From NCBI GenBank assembly GCA_030278955.1, contig JAOANR010000014.1:28967453-29031452 (forward strand): 64,000 bases of DNA, written 5' to 3'. Each line of letters starts with the position of its first letter. Position 1 is the stretch's first letter. Both the position numbers and the translations under genes were made by a program. Below the pieces are notes generated by a model. It had not been told where the DNA came from and ran no database searches. It saw only the letters and a list, made by a program, of their open reading frames with translations. The DNA is from Hygrophila difformis. Its lineage: Eukaryota > Streptophyta > Magnoliopsida > Lamiales > Acanthaceae. Of this stretch, positions 22,807 through 33,200 are shown piece after piece.

Positions 22807-24781
22807 ATGGCTTCGTCGTCGTCAAACCCTAGTGGGAGTCGGGGGTAAGTATCTCTGTTTCGTTTTCGCGCTCGGTTTCAAGTTTACAGTTTTGTCTTTT
22901 CATCTTCCGTGCGAAATCGAGGGTGGGAAGGGGAATGCTTTTGTTACTCATGACCGGAAGAGTCGGAAAGTGGTCGGAGTGTGTTGGGTTTGTTCAGAAA
23001 TGGGGTAGAAACCGACTAGGCAGAACCTAGGGTTTGAGGATCTTTTTGATAAAAACTGCCATTTAAGGGTTCGAAGTTGTCTGTGGTAAAGGAGATGTTC
23101 TTATTTTGAAAATGAGGGTCTCACAACCCTTAAAAATTTGATTTTTGTTCTTACTGCAGTATTGTTGTTCCATTTAGATCTCTAGGTATATTTGTGTTAT
23201 CTGCTTTGTGATTTTGGTAATCTGTGAATAGGGTTAACACGGTGGTCATGTGTTGTTCAGCCACTGTGTTGTTTTTCATTAGATAATTGGTGATGATGAC
23301 TGAAAATGCATATTGATAATATCTGCAAAATTCATGTTTTTAAGGCATGAGTTCTGTTCGTGACATTAGTACATTACAGTAGTATAGATGGATCAACTGT
23401 TCTCGTTTCTGTTAGTGTTTGCATGTATAATATTATATAAATATTTTGGTAATAAATGCTTTAGTCGGGTACATGTTGCCCATACATTGCAAACTCAACT
23501 CTGGAAGTTGATTTTTGCACATCCAGGACACATGGTACAGACAAAACTATGCCAAAATTTTTCCAACACTTTTGGCATGGCATTTATGTGTAAAAAGACG
23601 AAATGATAGATTGTTCTTTTTGTTTAAAGTGTTTGATCTTTGTCAACTTGGAACAAGTGGGAAATACTTGTAAGGAATGTTTTGTTTTATTCCTTAAAAA
23701 CCCACTTTCCAAAACAAAATCCAAATGGGGGATCACTTACAGCCCCAATTTCATTAAATAGACAAGTCAACACCTTTTCATAAAAATCCAAAAGCCGCCT
23801 TTTGTATGTATGCATGTCTAAATTTTTATCTTTATTTCTTATCTTTGGTCACGGTCCATTATACATACTAGTAATTGCATAATCTATCACTTACATTCGA
23901 TTGTCATCATTAATCTCTTATCTTTCCTACCTCACATGATTTAAATCACTTTTTAAGTGATAAAAATCAAATTCCTTCGTAGGCTCAATAACCTACGAAA
24001 TTTTCTCTTTTTGGTCCTTTGACAACCCAAAAACATCTTAGACTATTTATAATCTAAAAAAAAAAAAAATATTTTAAGGATCCAAGATCCTTATCTCTCC
24101 TACTTTCTTTATTTTTGTTGTAATAAGAGTTAGATTTAATTATCCAGCTCCATGCTTGTCTTTCGATAAATTCGAGTAGAAACCAATTAACTCACATTTA
24201 GAGCTTAGCTCCAAATGTGAGGATGTTGACTTCCAACTCGAATCCACTTATCAAAAAAAATTGTTAAAAATAGTTCCAACTCTTTTCTCTCCAGGGATCA
24301 ATTTATTATAAAATCCCTGATGGGGCTTCCAAAGACAACTCCAGACCTTGCTTTCTTGGAAATTGAGAGGCTGAAGAAAGAGGCAGAGGAAAATAGGGTA
24401 GCCATACGGAATGAGCATAACCTACCTATGGACCACCAGATTGAATGGAGGTTTGAAATGAAGGACCATTGGTGGAATACGATTCCAGAGGAAGAAAGAA
24501 ATGATAAAGCAACAGGCCTCGAAAGAGACTTTTGCAAACATGTATGTAACTTCTGGAACCAAGAGTTCGATGAGGCAAGGTATGATCAACGGTTTAATGA
24601 GCCGAGAGTTCACTATGAGCGGATGGTTTGGAGGATGAAACGACAGAAGGCTTATTGGAACAGAATGCTTGAAATCCACTTCGGAGATAGGAGAGCTGCA
24701 GCCTTTGAGCCAGTCCTCATCCAACCACCCATTTCTAGGGAAGTGAAAATGCTCTATGCCCCCAAGACACCTCCACCATAG
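22807..24781 (+). CDS. Accessory protein, spliced 5' part (exon 22807-22844 joined to 24295-24781)
   Basis: The ATG at 22807 (GAAATGG) opens MASSSSNPSGSR plus two bases. A strong donor GTAAGT follows at 22845, and the acceptor TCTTTTCTCTCCAG ends at 24294. The 1450-nt intron joins phase 2 to a frame already open through ATG 24320, giving DQFIIKSLMGLPK, then a charged region (LEIERLKKEAEENRVAIRNE) and a Trp/Arg/Glu-rich stretch. It stops at TAG 24779-24781. The next large frame opens right after the stop at 24736-24738, so the two overlap by about 40 bp and one single-base indel would fuse them. I infer one original protein of roughly 1440 residues. No recognised domain lies in this N-terminal part. 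Expression from the internal TATA box is likely independent of gag-pol. Confidence 0.6.
22845..24294 (+). other. Predicted 1450-nt intron of the accessory unit
   Basis: GTAAGT...CAG borders, T-rich throughout, no coding. Near its 3' end it carries hairpin/PPT-like copy 2. A 14-nt poly(A) run lies around 24057-24070. Confidence 0.6.
24192..24229 (+). promoter_or_regulatory. Hairpin plus PPT-like motif, copy 2
   Basis: A 13-bp stem with one mismatch (TCACATTTAGAGC, loop TTA, GCTCCAAATGTGA; 24192-24220) overlaps AAATGTGAGGATGTTGA (24213-24229), the same 17-mer as copies 1 and 3. Confidence 0.8.
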
Positions 24782-24804
24782 TTGCATCAACTGGTGTACT
24801 CTCC

Positions 24805-27800
24805 ATGCCGGAGACCTTCCCATTTACATACAAGAAGGAACTATTCGACAATGGGACCATTTGCGGACCAGAGGAGCAGCTATGGCTGACATTGCATGCA
24901 AAAGAGCGTCATACTGAAATGACATTCAACTTCAGGGATTCTCTCCAGGCGGTACTGAACTACGGACAAGCCCACCACACTCCAATGCTGGATTCTATCA
25001 TTGAGAAAACAAAAGCAGCCAGGAAACTGTGGGGGGAATACATGACTGCATGGGGAAAATGGGAAAGAGACATCAGGGAGTCTGTACTAAAACCGGGACT
25101 CGTGATACCACCGGGAAAGGTGGAGATTCTACCCGTCTTCCTACCACAAAGGATTCCGGCAGTTGAGCCCCGAGAGGCCACAATGAAGGGGATGCCCAAT
25201 TTCGAGCTAATGAGAGCTGAATGCATTGCAATGATTCAAAACAGATCATGGGACAGAATGGGACGCAAGAGGAAACAGATCTCAGTCATGGGCAAAAACA
25301 AGTGTTTAGAGTATCTCAACATTCCACCAGTCCGAGACTTAGGATATCTAAAGGAGAAAGAGGCAGACATAGTGGACACCTTGTACACGGAAATGAAAAA
25401 GAGGTTTCTCGACCTGCTACGTGAAATGGATGCAGAAGGTCTGAGGCATTGTCAAGAACACCGGCCTCGTCTGCAGTATAACACGGGATTCCAAGGTGTC
25501 CTAGGCAGATATTTCACACTAAAATGGACTGCGCAACTCACAGCCATGTCTGAACCTAAATTCATTCAAAAATTTCTGAAGATCAAAGGACCGGAATTGG
25601 GTTTGAATGTTGAGGATGAAGAACAGATCATTGATGACTATGTTGATCCGACCTCCGAACAATCTGAGCCTGCTGAATCTGAACCCTCCCAGACTGAATC
25701 CGAACCAGAGCCACCTAAAAAGAAGAGAAAGCTGATAAGGTTGGCAGATAAGGAAAAATCAGAAAAGTCTGCTGAGCCTCAAATCAGAATCCAAGAACCT
25801 CCGAATCAGCCAATGATCGTTCCCCCTGTGCCAAAATTCTATGATGAACCTCCCAAGCGAAAAGACAGAGGCAAGGATCAAGCCATTGAGCTATCCAAGG
25901 AAGAACAACAGCGTAAGGCCCAAGAGCAAGCCGATGCAGAATTGGCAAAGAAGGCTCAGGAAGAAGCTGACGCAGAAGCAGCAAGGATAGCTCAAGAGGA
26001 AGCTGAAATAGATAGGAGTGAGGCACAGAGGAAAGCCGAGTACGATGCCCGACAAGCCGAAAGGGCAAGAAGGGAGAAGGAGAAGGCTGAGATCGAAATA
26101 GCAAAAGAAACGGAGGAATGGAAACAACAAATGGAAGCTGCAAGAGCCGAGAAAAATCGACTCTGGAAAGAACAAATGGCCAAGGCAGCTGAAGAGGAGG
26201 CAAAGAAAGCAGAAGAAGACGCCAAGAAGGCAGAAATGGAGGAGAATATCAGAAAAGCCCGAGAGGAAGAGGAGAATAGAAAAGCTGCTGAGAAATTGCA
26301 GGCTGAGCTGGAGAAGAAGAAGAAAGCGGACAGTGAAACTCAGGTTGAGATCGGGGATGATGATTGTCAGATAATCAGCGGAACCGATATTATTCCTGTT
26401 AAAGTGAAAGCTGAGCCAGTAGAATGGGCAAGGAAGAAGGAGGAACAGGTGAAAAGATCAACTGTTCGTAGAAATGACGCAAACACGGGTGTTGAGAAAA
26501 CAATGGAGGCAATGCGGCCCACAGAGGAGATAGAGGAAATGGTGCACGAGGGCAATGTCAGATTTGAAGAATCAAAGAAAAAGTTCGCCGAGCTTGCGAA
26601 TGATCTGCATGACATAACTGCACAAGCTCTAGTGGCAGCCGCTGCCCAACCGCAACCCACAATGCAAGAAACAGTAAGAACTGAAGGTAGCAGTGGAGGC
26701 GAGCAAGCAGAGATGAGCACCATAGAAGATATCTTCAAAGATAAGACATTTCAGCAGATCCTCCATTACGATCTCAATATTCCCATAGAGCAAGGAGATG
26801 ACACGGAAGAACAATTGGGAGATTTTAACATCGGGAAGGAAGTTGAGGCATCACAACAAGAATACCAGCATGTTGCCGATCCCTATCTTTCCGAGGATTT
26901 CCTCAATTCTGTATTCCAAGAAGATCTTCGTAATGCACACGAGCAGGGAGCAACTCAAGGAGGTGAAGAAACTGAGTTGAAACAAACTGAGGAGGAGTCA
27001 CAACCAAATACACAGGCCGAGTCAGAACAGCACGAACAAACTGAACAACGGGAACAACCAAGGGAAAGTTCTGACTCTGATGGAGAACAAGCAGGAACTG
27101 AAGGGACCCAAGAATCAACCGGATCAGTGCGATCGGCTGGTTATTGGGTCAACTCAACTTCAAGGGGCAGACTGGGTGTGTCCACAAAGAAGTTCAGAAA
27201 ATTCCGTATCACAGATGATGCTGACATAATGAGGAGGTTCAACGGGAACGAGCAAAATGCGGGACGATACATGGCACTGAGTGGAGTATTTGTCCCTGAT
27301 AAAGGGTTCAGTCCAGAATTGATTGATCATCCAATGCTGCGCACATTGAAAGAAAACCACGGATGGACTGAATTCCTTAAGCATCACGCTGAACCCGGGA
27401 TAGCAGAATTGGTTCGGGAATTCTACTGCAACATCAATGCCACACAAAAGACAAGTTGGGTGCGAGGAGTTAACGTAGACATCTCTGCAGACTACTTGAA
27501 TAATTTCCTTGGTACACCCAACTGGAGGTCAGAAATCCCAACATCTGAACATTTCGAGAAGGGAGCAAGCAGGGCAGCTGACAGGCAATATCACGACAGC
27601 ATCACTCGGTCCCTTACTGCTGAAAGCTACACTGGCGAGATCCCCTTCAAAGCAAAGCACCTGAAATTGGAATTTCAACCCTCCTATGACTTCTACATGT
27701 CGAAGATCAGGCCAAACCCGCACGCACATGAAACATCTGGTCGAATGTTGAAGGGTTTTGCCAAGATTTGGCATGGACTGAAGATCAACGCGGGGGAGCA

Positions 27801-28587
27801 GATTTTCCATGTCATGACAACAAAAGTCACAGGCACCAGAGCTGCTGCTTTATGCTATCCCAACCTCATAAGGAGAATCTGTGAAGCCCAAGGAGTAGAT
27901 CTATCAGATTTCGCAGAGAGTGATCTTATTGATATGAGCCGGCCGATCCCAGTCCCAAAGACAAGGATAACTGAACCAGTCACATACATTATGCCGGAAG
28001 AATCAGACGCTCAATCCAGATACACTCCGAGGACACCAACAGCCGGACGCAAGGGGCATAAGAAGAAGGACCGTCCTGAAGCGGTGCCTTCAACTGAAGA
28101 AGCTGCGGTCGCACCAACAGAACCTGCTCCCACTGCCACTCATCCTGGAACCGATGTTTCCACTCCAAGCTTATCACGAAGACATCCAGCCCGACCCACG
28201 CGTAGAAGTCCTACTGTGTCTCAACAACCAGCTGAATCTCAAACTCTAGAAGCAGTGAGCAGAATGGGAGAGTCAATGATGCAGAGTGTCAAGTCTCTGG
28301 CCGATGCCATTGTCTCGACTCACGAAAAACAAATGCAGAAAGAGGAAGAGTTTAGGTTGAAAATGTTTGAGAGAGAAGAGGAGTTCAGAAAGGAAGCCGC
28401 CAGGCAGCATCAAGAAAGGATTGAGAATGAGGAGAAGAATAGAAGAATGTTCGAAGCAGTGTTCGCCAGCCAAGCCAGGATGTTCGAAAACCAAGCCGAA
28501 ATGATGAAGACCATCCTCAATAAGTTCCCATCACCTCCAGGAGATGCCACCGGATCCTCCACACAGCCCACGGAGAAGAAGGACTAA
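24805..28587 (+). CDS. Accessory protein, large part (NLS-like, coiled coils, plant-transposon-protein-like domain)
   Basis: 1260 codons; the frame is already open from 24739, so the ATG at 24805 need not be the start. Residues 304-310 PKKKRKL resemble a classical monopartite nuclear signal. Residues about 365-515 are an Ala/Glu/Lys/Arg-rich coiled coil. An acidic Glu/Gln/Thr-rich stretch (690-780) precedes a globular part (about 785-1060) with ELVREFYCN, WVRGVNVDIS and NNFLGTPNW. These resemble, from memory, the 'putative plant transposon protein' domain (Pfam PF20167) known from proteins of plant mobile elements. A Pro/Thr/Ser linker and a C-terminal Met/Glu/Arg coiled coil (about 1150-1245) end the protein. 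No signal peptide or membrane segment is visible, so it is not an obvious envelope protein despite its env-like position. Function is unknown; a nuclear, oligomeric, nucleic-acid-linked role is inference. Confidence 0.8.
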   Translation: MPETFPFTYKKELFDNGTICGPEEQLWLTLHAKERHTEMTFNFRDSLQAVLNYGQAHHTPMLDSIIEKTKAARKLWGEYMTAWGKWERDIRESVLKPGLVIPPGKVEILPVFLPQRIPAVEPREATMKGMPNFELMRAECIAMIQNRSWDRMGRKRKQISVMGKNKCLEYLNIPPVRDLGYLKEKEADIVDTLYTEMKKRFLDLLREMDAEGLRHCQEHRPRLQYNTGFQGVLGRYFTLKWTAQLTAMSEPKFIQKFLKIKGPELGLNVEDEEQIIDDYVDPTSEQSEPAESEPSQTESEPEPPKKKRKLIRLADKEKSEKSAEPQIRIQEPPNQPMIVPPVPKFYDEPPKRKDRGKDQAIELSKEEQQRKAQEQADAELAKKAQEEADAEAARIAQEEAEIDRSEAQRKAEYDARQAERARREKEKAEIEIAKETEEWKQQMEAARAEKNRLWKEQMAKAAEEEAKKAEEDAKKAEMEENIRKAREEEENRKAAEKLQAELEKKKKADSETQVEIGDDDCQIISGTDIIPVKVKAEPVEWARKKEEQVKRSTVRRNDANTGVEKTMEAMRPTEEIEEMVHEGNVRFEESKKKFAELANDLHDITAQALVAAAAQPQPTMQETVRTEGSSGGEQAEMSTIEDIFKDKTFQQILHYDLNIPIEQGDDTEEQLGDFNIGKEVEASQQEYQHVADPYLSEDFLNSVFQEDLRNAHEQGATQGGEETELKQTEEESQPNTQAESEQHEQTEQREQPRESSDSDGEQAGTEGTQESTGSVRSAGYWVNSTSRGRLGVSTKKFRKFRITDDADIMRRFNGNEQNAGRYMALSGVFVPDKGFSPELIDHPMLRTLKENHGWTEFLKHHAEPGIAELVREFYCNINATQKTSWVRGVNVDISADYLNNFLGTPNWRSEIPTSEHFEKGASRAADRQYHDSITRSLTAESYTGEIPFKAKHLKLEFQPSYDFYMSKIRPNPHAHETSGRMLKGFAKIWHGLKINAGEQIFHVMTTKVTGTRAAALCYPNLIRRICEAQGVDLSDFAESDLIDMSRPIPVPKTRITEPVTYIMPEESDAQSRYTPRTPTAGRKGHKKKDRPEAVPSTEEAAVAPTEPAPTATHPGTDVSTPSLSRRHPARPTRRSPTVSQQPAESQTLEAVSRMGESMMQSVKSLADAIVSTHEKQMQKEEEFRLKMFEREEEFRKEAARQHQERIENEEKNRRMFEAVFASQARMFENQAEMMKTILNKFPSPPGDATGSSTQPTEKKD

Positions 28588-30148
28588 GTGATCACATTCA
28601 TGCGAGCTCCATTGTAAACATCATGCATTAGATTTTCCATTCATTCAGTACACTTTCAATCCCCACCATGGAAATCTATTGTAACTGATGTACATTTATT
28701 GCTTTCCACAAGAGAATTCCGTCCTGAGTTCTCCATTAGTTGAAAAAGATGTGTGACAGTCCAAGATGAATAAGTGACTGTCACGCCAAAAACAAGCTGT
28801 GACATGCTTGCATGTTCACAGTGTCTTTTTACTGCTTTCAATTAAACAAACCGGCATAAAACAAGCATAAATCTGTCACCTAAATTCACATGTTGAATTC
28901 AGGCTGATGACGAAGTCTTCGGACTATTACATTGGGATAAAACAATTAAAAATATGCATGACATAAATTCTCGAAGTTTTGAGCTATAAAAATCCAATGA
29001 TATGATCACTTGAAAGACTAACAAACTTTCATGTTGAGAATTTGATTGAATAAGTTGTAAGAATTTTTCAAAGGTTAAATTTGAGAATAAAAGCATGTCA
29101 TGATCAAACCGTCCCTTGTGAGATCTGAGCCGAGTCATTTTTACTCAATACTTCTTTGATTGTGTGAATCAATTCGATTAAAGGACACTAGAACTTGCAA
29201 TTGGGACCGATTCAAGACCATGCCATATTCCCGAAATCGAGCAAATGATCGAGGCACTTAGAAAACCAAAATTTTGGCTTTCGTTTGAATTCCAAACCCA
29301 AAAATATTTTCCCTTTAGGATTAACCAATCTGAGCCTTTAAACCTAATTTTTATTTGAAGCCACTATATTACTCCTAGCCTTACAAAAAGACCAAGAAAA
29401 TCAAACCCAAGTGTACATGAGCCATCCCATCAAGGCATTGTAATTTTTGATCATCAAATATGTATCCATCGGTGTGCTATAAACCGATTTAAAAAAAAAA
29501 AAGAAGAAGAAAAAAGAAAGAGAAGAAGTTGAGATCTATTCAACAAGAATAAATTGCAAATGACAAAGCAAATTAGACAAAGTCTAATGTCATGCAATGG
29601 AAAAAGAAAAACAAAAGAAAGATAGAAATGATGATGATTATAGATCCTACAAAATGCCAAGTTATGGTGGGATGGTGTCATGTCACTTTTTAGCCCAATA
29701 ATTCCTTTTCCTACCAAATGTTACAACTGTATGCCCCGTTATAACCTTGAATAAGACCTCGGGATCTCGATTTGAGGAAATGAGCCGGTGGCGAGTTGGT
29801 CCAGTTGCAAGCTTATGGGAGAATTTAATTGAATTTGATCTTGAGTGTTAATGATAAAAGCCAATCCTGAGAGTGAGTGAACTTTCCGATTCTACCATAC
29901 GTGAGGCTCTGCTTTGATTGATTAATGATTCATGTCATGCCTAAATTCAAGAATTAAGCCAATGTGATTTTCTAAACACATATTCAAGAAGAATTAACAA
30001 TAATGATTGACTTGTGTGTTCACTCAAGTGAGAAGTATCATTCCATTAAACACTGCAACCAAGAGAGTTTAATACTTGTAATTTTGATTGTCTTATCCCA
30101 ATATAAAAAGAATGAAATTTCTGAGGCCACGCAAATGGATTGAATATG
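28588..30148 (+). other. Non-coding 3' region of the giant element
   Basis: 1.6 kb without a supported gene. A 9-bp hairpin GTGACAGTC / GACTGTCAC lies at 28753-28784. The rest is AT-rich with short purine runs (29490-29530). Confidence 0.6.
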
Positions 30149-30217
30149 CAGAGTCCAAGCTCCTAGGAGCACTGACTCTGACTGCTCGGGGACGATCAGT
30201 ATTAAATGTGAGGATGT
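30149..30217 (+). promoter_or_regulatory. 3' polypurine-type tract with preceding hairpin (copy 3)
   Basis: CAGAGTC (30149-30155) pairs with GACTCTG (30174-30180) around the perfect palindrome GCTCCTAGGAGC (30159-30170). AAATGTGAGGATGT (30204-30217) then abuts the 3' LTR start TGATAATGG. As a PPT it is unusual because it contains several T residues. Confidence 0.75.
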
Positions 30218-33200
30218 TGATAATGGCCAAAATTGTCCATTATTTCCAATCCATTTCCGTGTCTGAGACGGACATTTTGATCGTGATTCCGTCTTATTTC
30301 AATAACAAAGCAGTTGAATTTGACAGATTAATGCTAGTTTGTAAAAACATCGAGCCGGTAACAAAAAGACACAAAATATGCAATTTTAATTGTATTTGTG
30401 TTAGAAAAATCCAAAAACATGAAAAAAAGGAAAAAGAAAAGAAAAAGGAATGAAAAGATGGGCAAAAGAATAAAAGAGCCCACAAAAATCCAAAAAGATG
30501 GGAAAAAGATTGAAAATCCCACAACTGAAATTTGGTTAAGTGTTGAAGCATAATTCGAATTGTGAGCAATTCGAATTAATTCGAATTGCACAACAATTCG
30601 AATTGCTAAAGAGAGCAAAGAATTGGTTAAGTGTTGGAAGGGATGAAGAAGCCTAATTCGAATTGTTCAAGTTCGAATTAATTCGAATTAGGGAATGAAG
30701 ATGAAGAAGCCTAATTCGAATTGTTCAAGTTCGAATTAATTCGAATTAGGGAATGAAGAGAGAAGAAACCCAAAGGCAAGAAGAAGATGCAATTCGAATT
30801 GTCCAATTCGAATTAATTCGAATTGGCACAAACAATTCGAATTGCCAACAAGTGCAAGGAAGCCAAGCAGAAACCCTTACCCAGTTCAAGAAAAGATGCA
30901 ATTCGAATTGTCCAATTCGAATTAATTCGAATTGGCACAAACAATTCGAATTGACTACTGAAGGCTACAACTCCAGCTTAAGGAAGAGATCTCACAATTT
31001 GAATTAATTCGAATTGGTTGAGATAATTCGAACTTCACTCAACAACTCATCCAAAGAAAGCTGAGCACAACATTGGTGGGCCTAGGGTTTTGAAGATTGT
31101 CTATAAAAGCAGACCTTCCACAACAGAATCAAAAGATCAAGAATTATTAACCAAAAGGCAGCTTGGGACAAAAAGAACAGCTGGAGGTTCCACACCCCTT
31201 AAGGGTTAGGTAGGTAGTTTAGATTAGTTTAGTTTATTTTTCTTGCAAGTAGTGTAATTTTTACATGATTTGATCTTAGTTTAGTGTAGAAGCAGTTTGT
31301 GTAACCTTTAGAGTAGCCATTTTCCATATGTTTACATGCTTTCTAGTTAGAATAAACCCTACCTTCAAGCTAATGATGGTGTTGGGTTCTTATTTTGCTT
31401 TCAAAGTGTCAATACAAGGAAAATTTCCAGAAATGGTTTTATCCATTTGTTTTGGCACTCTTTAATGCTTTCCCTAGAAATAAATGCTTAGTGTTTGTTT
31501 GTTTCAACTAGGTTACATTTATTATGTCCTAGTTGACATTCAAACTTAATAAATGCATGTTTGATGGGTATTTGGCTTGATTTAGTGCCTTAGAGCTTCA
31601 AATAAGTGTTCTTAGGTTTTAGATGTTTTTAATGTCTGTGTTAATTTATATTTAAGTTTTATTCTCCTTGCCTTAATCTCATTTTATGCTACCTTAGATA
31701 ACTTGAGTGTTCTTAGTTTACTCATGTAGTTCTTAGATAACTAGATGTTTTAGGCTCTTTGATCTCTGATTTCTTGTTTGTAGAAATAGGGTTTGAATCT
31801 GGCCAATACCCACTAGACATGTATTCGTTTATTTCTTGAAAATCTCACTAGGGTGGCTGTGAAATGACACTGATGTGAGATGAAGGATTTAGCAAATCTA
31901 AACCCATCATTACAGTACAGTGTCCACCTAACCCATACTTGTGAGAACAAAAATTGTTGTTGTCTGAAAATATGTGATTTGAATTGAGGCAATTCGAATT
32001 AATTCGAATTGCTAAGAGAAATTCGAATTGCATAGCCAAATTATTCTCTTCATGTGGTTTCCAACCAATTCGAATTATCCAATTCGAATTAATTCGAACT
32101 GCTCAACAATTCGAATTGGGTTGAAAACCACATTGTATCCATTGCCACCCATTCATGCCTTAGTTTATTTTCCACCCTTTACCAATTCGAATTGTTGCAA
32201 TTCGAATTAATTCGAATTGCTAAGAATAATTCGAACTCACCCTCCCTTTGAGGTAAATGCCTTAGTCAATGTGAGCAAGAAAATGACTTCACCAATTCGA
32301 GTTGTCCAATTCGAATTAATTCGAATTGGCCAATAATTCGAATTAGATGATGCTCCAAATTCTAGCAAGGATTAATTGGGTAAGGCCATACTTCATTCTT
32401 CATGCATTCTCGATTCGAATTACCCCAAATAATTCGAATTGAACTATCCCCTCCATTTTGAAAACTCCAAAAATATTTTCTTTCATGATTTGTGTAAGTT
32501 GCATGGGTGTATTGGGCCTAGGCCCATTTTCACCTAACTTTATCCATTACACATTTCAGCCCATTTAGTGTCCACTTATTGTGTGCTTAACACCCACACA
32601 GTACCAAAAAAATATTTTCTTACTTTCTTATTTTCTCTTTCATTGTGTGTATGAACGGATAATGAGAAACACCACAGATTAATGTTGGTGAAAGGTCCTC
32701 TCACAGGGATATCGACTAACCCGTCTTCTGTGTGTTAATCATTATCTATTATTTTGCATGATCTGGTTAGTGGTTGGTGGAAGCTTCGGCGAGCGTTCTC
32801 TTCACCAAGAGTTTCGATTAGTCACTCAGCCAATTCCTAATCAAATACAGTTTTAATTTTCTTTATCTTAATTTCCAACCTGAATTCAAGTTGCAATAGT
32901 ATCAACTGATGTCGACCAACATCAGTTGAGAAATATTACAGCAAGAAATATGTGGATTTTTCTTCCACTCATAGACAAAGAAAACTAAATGACGGCGGTC
33001 ACCGTTGTTTGGAATTCTTTCTGTCTAAAATCAGTCATCTGGGAGAATTGGGAACCGGACAGCAGATGTTTGCAGTCCGGAAAACCTCAATTATCTCTGG
33101 CACTCTTTTTAGCCAATTTCTTCTCATCTCAGGCTAATCCATCCTTGTGTATCGCATTCTGTCTAACCTCACCATATATTTTGGGGTATTTTATTTTCCT

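Noticed and set aside
24805..28587. Envelope-like gene
   Set aside because: The position fits, but there is no signal peptide, transmembrane segment or surface-protein pattern; the protein is coiled-coil rich with a nuclear-signal-like motif.
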